Below are positions 60,127 through 64,000 of a stretch of 64,000 bases of DNA, piece by piece. Each line of letters starts with the position of its first letter. Position 1 is the stretch's first letter. Source of the DNA: Caenimonas aquaedulcis (GTDB lineage Bacteria; Pseudomonadota; Gammaproteobacteria; Burkholderiales; Burkholderiaceae_C). The position numbers and the translations under genes were made by a program. Location of the stretch: assembly GCF_015831345.1 (NCBI RefSeq), contig NZ_JADWYS010000001.1:2818618-2882617 (forward strand), read 5' to 3'. Below the pieces are notes generated by a model, which searched no databases, was not told the DNA's origin, and saw nothing but the letters and a program-made list of their open reading frames with translations.

Positions 60127-60917
60127 AGAAACTTGCGAAACCCCGATTCGAACAGCGCCGCGAGCGGCGTGGCTTCATGCGCGCGGGGCTGGCGCTCGCC
60201 GCGACCGGCGGGCTCGCCGGCTGCGACGCGCTCAGCCACAACGACACCGCGGTGGACATCCTGCGCAGCGCGGAGTCGCTGAGCAACAGCGTGCACCGCG
60301 TACTGGGGCGCCGCGCGATGGCGCAGGAGTTTTCGCCTTCGGACGTTCCGCCGGTCTTCCGGGCCAACGGCACGACGATGCCCCCGGGAGAGGACTATGC
60401 CGAGATGGTCGCGACCGGGTTCGCGGACTGGCGATTGACGGTCGACGGCCTGGTCGGCAAGCCGCTGGAGCTCACGATGCAGGAGTTGCAGGCGATGCCC
60501 ACGCGCACGCAGATCACCCGGCACGACTGCGTGGAAGGCTGGAGTTGCATCGGGCAGTGGAAGGGCGTGCGCCTGTCGCACCTGCTGGGACTCGCGCAGG
60601 TCCGGCCGGAAGCGAAATTCGTGGTGTTCCACTGCCTCGACCAGATGGACGCGGACGACGAGGACACCGTGTACTACGAGAGCATCGACATGGACGATGC
60701 ATTTCACGAGCAGACGATCCTCGCCTGGGAGCTCAACGGAAAACCGTTGCCTGTCGCCAATGGGGCGCCGCTGCGCGCGCGCATCGAGCGGCAGCTGGGA
60801 TACAAGCAGCCGAAGTACCTGCACCGCATCGAACTGGTGGAAAGCTTCGCCGCCCTGCGCGGCGGGCGCGGCGGCTACTGGGAAGACCAGGGCTACAACT
60901 GGTACGGCGGGATATAG
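60123..60917 (+). CDS. Tat-exported molybdopterin oxidoreductase (MsrP/sulfite oxidase family), probable lipoprotein
   Basis: The 264-residue protein has a twin-arginine signal ('RRERRGFMRAGLALAATG') followed by a lipobox 'GLAGC' with Cys34, so it is probably lipid-anchored after Tat export. The molybdenum-ligand Cys136 is in 'ITRHDCVEGWSCIGQWKGV', and 'NGKPLPVANGAPLRARIERQ' is the family hallmark. It acts in the periplasm, coupled to the cytochrome b subunit. Substrate may be methionine sulfoxide, sulfite or another oxyanion; the usual MsrP partner MsrQ is absent. Confidence 0.9.
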   Translation: MKKLAKPRFEQRRERRGFMRAGLALAATGGLAGCDALSHNDTAVDILRSAESLSNSVHRVLGRRAMAQEFSPSDVPPVFRANGTTMPPGEDYAEMVATGFADWRLTVDGLVGKPLELTMQELQAMPTRTQITRHDCVEGWSCIGQWKGVRLSHLLGLAQVRPEAKFVVFHCLDQMDADDEDTVYYESIDMDDAFHEQTILAWELNGKPLPVANGAPLRARIERQLGYKQPKYLHRIELVESFAALRGGRGGYWEDQGYNWYGGI

Positions 60918-62227
60918 GTTCCCGACAATCCATTTTTCGCGAAGCCGTAGAAGTCGAAGGCCATGTCCGGCTGCGCGCCGCAGATCAACTCCGCGATGGC
61001 CTTGCCCGAACCGGCGCCGTGCGTCCAGCCGAGCGTCCCGTGGCCCGCGTTCACCCAGAGCTTGCCGACCGGCGTGCGGCCGATGTAGGGGATGTTGGTC
61101 GGTGTCGCGGGACGCAGTCCCGTCCAGAAGCGCGGGTTGCCGCCGTCTTCTTCGGTGCGCGTGTCGCAGACCCCGGGCAGGACTTCCTCGATGCGCTGCG
61201 ACAGCATGCGGCAGCGCGCCTTGGCGAGGGGCGTTTCGAGGGACGTGTCGTAGCCGGAGAGTTCGATCGTGCCGGCGACGCGCAATTCGTCGCCGAGGCG
61301 GCTCATCGCGCACTTCACCTCGTCGTCGATGGTGCTGACGAAGGGCGCGAGCGCGGGCTTCAGGAGCCGGAACGTCGCGCTGTAGCCCTTGCCGGGATAG
61401 ATCGGCAGGTCGACGCCGACGGTGCGAAGCAAGGGCGCGCTGTAGGAGCCGCAGGCGACGACCACCGCGCCCGCATGCAGCTCGCGCCACACGCCGGTGT
61501 TGCGGTCGCGTACCGTGACCGATTCGACCGCGCCGCCCGCCTTCGACAAACGCACGACATCGTGTCCGTAGAGAAAGCGCGCGCCTCGCGCCGCGCAGCG
61601 TTGGGCCAGCTGCTCGGTGAAGCGCCGAGCGTCGCCGCTCTCGTCGCTCGCGGTGAACGTGCCGCCGACGATGCGGTGGCGAAACGACTGGAACGCGGGC
61701 TCGATCGCGAGCAACTCGTCCCGGCTCACGACCTGGCGCTGGACGCCGAACTTCTGCATCAGCAGCGCGGCGTCCCCCGCCGCGTCGAACGACGCCTGGT
61801 CGGTGAAGTAGTGGGCGATCCCGCGTTCCAGCCGCTGGTAGTCGATGCCCGTCGCGCGCACGACGTCTTTCAGCGCCGCATGGCTGAAGGAGCCGAGGGC
61901 GACGAGTTGCCGCACGTTGCGCTCGAAGGCGGCGTCATTGCACTGCGCGAGGAACTGCAGGCCCCAGCGCCATTGCTGCCAGTCCAGCTGGGGGCGGAAC
62001 AGCAGCGGCGCGTCGTTGCGGAACATCCACTTGAGCAGCTTGGCCGGCGCGTGCCGGTTGGCCCAGGGTTCGCAATAGCTCACCGAGATCTGCGCGGCGT
62101 TCGCGAAACTCGTCTCCTGCGCCGCGCCCGCTTGCCGGTCGACCACCGTCACGTCGTGGCCGCGTTCGAGCAGGTGCCAGGCGGTGCTGACGCCGATGAT
62201 GCCGGCGCCCAGGACGAGGACTTTCAT
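60893..62227 (-). CDS. dadA: D-amino acid dehydrogenase
   Basis: The 444-residue flavoprotein starts 'KVLVLGAGIIGVSTAWHLLE' (FAD-binding GxGxxG) and has the DadA substrate-side blocks 'NAAQISVSYCEPWANRHAP', 'GKGYSATFRLLKPALAPFV' and 'GLRPATPTNIPYIGRTPVGK'. It oxidises D-alanine and other D-amino acids to keto acids, giving electrons to the membrane. It overlaps the molybdoenzyme 3' end by 25 bases and is divergent from an ArgP-like regulator, which may control it. Confidence 0.95.
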   Translation of the reverse strand: MKVLVLGAGIIGVSTAWHLLERGHDVTVVDRQAGAAQETSFANAAQISVSYCEPWANRHAPAKLLKWMFRNDAPLLFRPQLDWQQWRWGLQFLAQCNDAAFERNVRQLVALGSFSHAALKDVVRATGIDYQRLERGIAHYFTDQASFDAAGDAALLMQKFGVQRQVVSRDELLAIEPAFQSFRHRIVGGTFTASDESGDARRFTEQLAQRCAARGARFLYGHDVVRLSKAGGAVESVTVRDRNTGVWRELHAGAVVVACGSYSAPLLRTVGVDLPIYPGKGYSATFRLLKPALAPFVSTIDDEVKCAMSRLGDELRVAGTIELSGYDTSLETPLAKARCRMLSQRIEEVLPGVCDTRTEEDGGNPRFWTGLRPATPTNIPYIGRTPVGKLWVNAGHGTLGWTHGAGSGKAIAELICGAQPDMAFDFYGFAKNGLSGTYIPPYQL

Positions 62228-62292
62228 GGCGCGGAGTTTGCGTCAGCTTGTCGTGCAATAAAAGAAAAATTAAACTCTCAGGCAAAACATCA

Positions 62293-62312
62293 GGCTTGCT
62301 TATAAGAAAGCC
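62293..62312. promoter_or_regulatory. Palindromic LysR-type operator between dadA and the ArgP-like gene
   Basis: GGCTTGCTTATAAGAAAGCC is a 20-base palindrome with a single mismatched pair, centred on CTTATAAG and containing a T-N11-A LysR box (62296-62308). It ends seven bases before the regulator ATG at 62320 and 66 bases upstream of the dadA start. It sits in an AT-rich 92-base gap, the expected place for autoregulation and control of dadA. Confidence 0.6.
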
Positions 62313-62319
62313 CACTTTC

Positions 62320-63234
62320 ATGAGTACGTTCGATCCCGACGCGCTGGAATGCCTCGCCGCCATCGTCGAAGAAGGCGGTTTCGAGCGCGCCGCGCAGCGC
62401 CTTTCCATCACGCAATCGGCGGTGTCGCAGCGCTTGCGCGCGCTCGAAGCGCAGGTCGGCACGGTGCTGATCGTCCGCAGCCGGCCGCTCAAGCCGACGT
62501 CCGCAGGCCGCCTGCTGCTCAAGCACACCAAGCAGATGCGCCTGCTGCGCGCGGACCTCGAGCGCGACCTGAAGGAGTTGGCGCCCAGCTCCACGGGCGG
62601 CGCGAGGGAGGAGGAGCGCGTGTCGATCGCGATCAACGCGGACAGCATCGCGACCTGGGCGTTGCCCGCGCTCAACGAACTCGCGCGGCAGGGCCTCCCG
62701 ATGGAAATCATCGCGGACGACCAGGACTTCACGCAGGAATGGCTGCGCGAGGGGCAGGTCCTCGGTTGCGTCACCACGCTCAGGCAGGCGCTGCGCGGGT
62801 GCAAGGTGGTGCCGCTCGGCGCGATGCGGTATGTCGCGGTCGCGCGGGCGGACTATGCGCGCGAGCGCTTTCCCGAGGGCTTCGGCCCGCACGCGTTCCG
62901 CGACGTCCCCTTCATCGCGTTCAACCGCAAGGACGACATGCAAAGCGAGTTCGTGGCCAAGTGCTTCGGGCTCAAGCGCGTCGCCCTGAACCAGCTGTTC
63001 GTGCCCAGCTCGGAGGGCCAGGTGCGCGCCGTGCTGGCGGGCTGGGGGGTGAGCGTCGTGCCGGAACTCCTGGCGCGCGGCCTGCTGGCGCAGGGGGACC
63101 TGGTGAACGTGGCGCCGTCCTGTTCCTTGCCGATCCAGCTCTACTGGCACTGCTGGAACCTCGAATCGGAAGTGCTGGACGCGCTGACCGCCGCGTTGAC
63201 GCAGGCCGCGGCCGCACAGCTCGCCGCGCCCTGA
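62320..63234 (+). CDS. LysR-family regulator, ArgP/LysG type
   Basis: The 304-residue protein has the N-terminal helix-turn-helix 'GGFERAAQRLSITQSAVSQR' followed by 'LRALEAQVGTVLIVR', and an effector domain typical of ArgP/IciA/LysG ('IAFNRKDDMQSEFVAKCFGL', 'PSSEGQVRAVLAGWGVSVVP'). ArgP-type proteins sense lysine or arginine and often regulate amino acid export or D-amino acid catabolism. Here the divergent target is dadA. The start ATG at 62320 follows the palindrome at 62293-62312. Confidence 0.93.
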   Translation: MSTFDPDALECLAAIVEEGGFERAAQRLSITQSAVSQRLRALEAQVGTVLIVRSRPLKPTSAGRLLLKHTKQMRLLRADLERDLKELAPSSTGGAREEERVSIAINADSIATWALPALNELARQGLPMEIIADDQDFTQEWLREGQVLGCVTTLRQALRGCKVVPLGAMRYVAVARADYARERFPEGFGPHAFRDVPFIAFNRKDDMQSEFVAKCFGLKRVALNQLFVPSSEGQVRAVLAGWGVSVVPELLARGLLAQGDLVNVAPSCSLPIQLYWHCWNLESEVLDALTAALTQAAAAQLAAP

Positions 63235-63247
63235 AGGCGCGCAGCGT

Positions 63248-63805
63248 TCAGTCGCTGTTCTGCGCGAGCAGGGTCTGGCGCAGGGCCTGCGCCTTGTCCT
63301 CGTCGAAGCCGCCCTCGGCACGGGCCAGCACCTTGCCCTCGCGGTTGAGCACGAGCACCCAGGCGTGCTCGGTGCCCGACAGGCCCGCCGCGCGGATGAA
63401 CGCGTCGCGGTCCGTGAAGACCGGCACGAGGCGCGAGCGATCGCTCTCGGCGGGATGGCGGGCGAGCAGCTTGTTCTCGATGTCGCCGCGGGCGTTGTCG
63501 GTACCGGGGTCGTTCAGCACCGGCATGCGGAACCAGGGGATGGAGGAGTCGCGATCCAGGCGCAGGCCCTGGATCCAGCTGTCGATCTCGACGCGGTGGC
63601 CGCGCGTGAAGGTGACGAGGGCCAGGGTGCGTTCGGCCGGCAATCCCTGCGGAAGCACCATCTTCTGCTGGTCGAGGCGCTTGGCCGACACGGTGGGCAT
63701 GCGGCCCAGCAGGCTGGATTCGCTCGGGGCGAGGACCGCCAATGCGACGGCCCCCGTCACGGCCGCGAGCCATGCGAGGGTAGGGGTCCACATTGTTCTT
63801 TTCAT
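63248..63805 (-). CDS. Exported protein of unknown function, YtfJ/thioredoxin-like
   Basis: ATG at 63805 behind GGAGG gives 185 residues. A signal anchor ('TLAWLAAVTGAVALAVLAPS') precedes a domain with 'ERTLALVTFTRGHRVEIDSW', 'IPWFRMPVLNDPGTDNARGD' and 'EHAWVLVLNREGKVLARAEG', which resembles the YtfJ/ATP10-like thioredoxin-fold family without its redox Cys pair. It is presumably periplasmic. The gene is convergent with the LysR gene, 13 bases apart. Confidence 0.82.
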   Translation of the reverse strand: MKRTMWTPTLAWLAAVTGAVALAVLAPSESSLLGRMPTVSAKRLDQQKMVLPQGLPAERTLALVTFTRGHRVEIDSWIQGLRLDRDSSIPWFRMPVLNDPGTDNARGDIENKLLARHPAESDRSRLVPVFTDRDAFIRAAGLSGTEHAWVLVLNREGKVLARAEGGFDEDKAQALRQTLLAQNSD

Positions 63806-63929
63806 TGGCGCCTCCGATGCAAGGTGAAGTGTTCCACGACCACCCCACCGGGAAAACGTCCAGCTTGTAAAGAACTCGGGGTAGTTGTTGCAGGCGTGCA
63901 AGATTCACGCCGCGCCGCGCGCACCACGA

Positions 63930-64000
63930 TCAGGCGACGTCGAGCACGAAATGCTCGCGGAACCCTTCCTGCTCGCCGCGCTTGGCATACCCCAGGGTGT
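63930..64000 (-). CDS. C-terminal end of an unidentified gene cut by the window edge
   Basis: The minus-strand frame ending with TGA at 63930-63932 reads TLGYAKRGEQEGFREHFVLD followed by VA. The codon use fits the neighbourhood and no stop interrupts it, but 23 residues are too few for identification. It would be transcribed toward the YtfJ-like gene. Confidence 0.45.
   Translation of the reverse strand, partial: TLGYAKRGEQEGFREHFVLDVA

Overview
The window is very GC-rich and gene-dense, with many four-base ATGA/GTGA overlaps. The block mnmG-rsmG-LysE-parA-hydrolase-parB, the uracil permease, the acetoacetyl-CoA synthetase and the aromatic-degradation genes together suggest a betaproteobacterium of the order Burkholderiales, most likely family Comamonadaceae (Ramlibacter- or Variovorax-like). 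This assignment is inferred from gene content and order, not from a search. Two parS sites next to parA and parB place the middle of the window near the chromosomal replication origin, although dnaA and a clear oriC are not inside it.

Positions 1-27354 (all minus strand) look like one transcription unit for a cell-surface polysaccharide. It starts with nucleotide-sugar genes (GDP-fucose synthase and UDP-glucuronate decarboxylase) and an ABC exporter (Wzm/Wzt type). About ten glycosyltransferases of the GT2, GT4 and GT8 types follow, one STELLO-like, with one further GT4 domain fused to an asparagine synthetase. There are also a second asparagine-synthetase-like amidotransferase, three methyltransferase-like proteins, a hexapeptide acyltransferase, a polymerase/ligase-like membrane protein, a NodU-type carbamoyltransferase and a YdcF-like protein. 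The unit runs off the left edge into a further GT2 gene.

Positions 27555-36169 hold the most interesting region. A plus-strand operon encodes a complete lasso-peptide core: a PqqD-like leader-binding protein (B1), a transglutaminase-like leader protease (B2), an asparagine-synthetase-like cyclase (C) and a 65-residue precursor. The precursor leader carries Tyr-17, Pro-14, Leu-12, Gly-8 and Thr-2, the spacing of known lasso leaders. The predicted 20-residue core begins with Ser and can close a ring on Asp8. Downstream are an HPr-kinase-like protein, a PRMT-like methyltransferase and a JmjC/cupin-8 oxygenase, with a convergent PF14907-type nucleotidyltransferase. This set of tailoring genes is unusual. 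A large orphan protein is divergent from the operon, and no lasso transporter or isopeptidase is visible.

Positions 36276-41819 are the chromosome-maintenance block (mnmG, rsmG, LysE exporter, parA, small hydrolase, parB), with one parS inside mnmG and one inside rsmG. Positions 41822-51081 hold housekeeping and accessory genes: a FAD-linked oxidase, two EF-hand proteins, a PduO-type adenosyltransferase, a thioesterase, a uracil permease, a TetR regulator with two matching operators that flank it plus a 37-residue micro-ORF and an alpha/beta hydrolase, and a TPR/DUF6165 pair. Positions 51143-64000 are catabolic and redox genes: acetoacetyl-CoA synthetase, a Rieske oxygenase, a DMT transporter, a MarR-flavin reductase unit divergent from a NicX-like dioxygenase/hydrolase/acyl-CoA dehydrogenase unit, a cytochrome b plus Tat molybdoenzyme pair, DadA divergent from an ArgP-like LysR regulator, a secreted YtfJ-like protein, and the end of one more gene. 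No rRNA, tRNA, CRISPR array or insertion sequence was seen.
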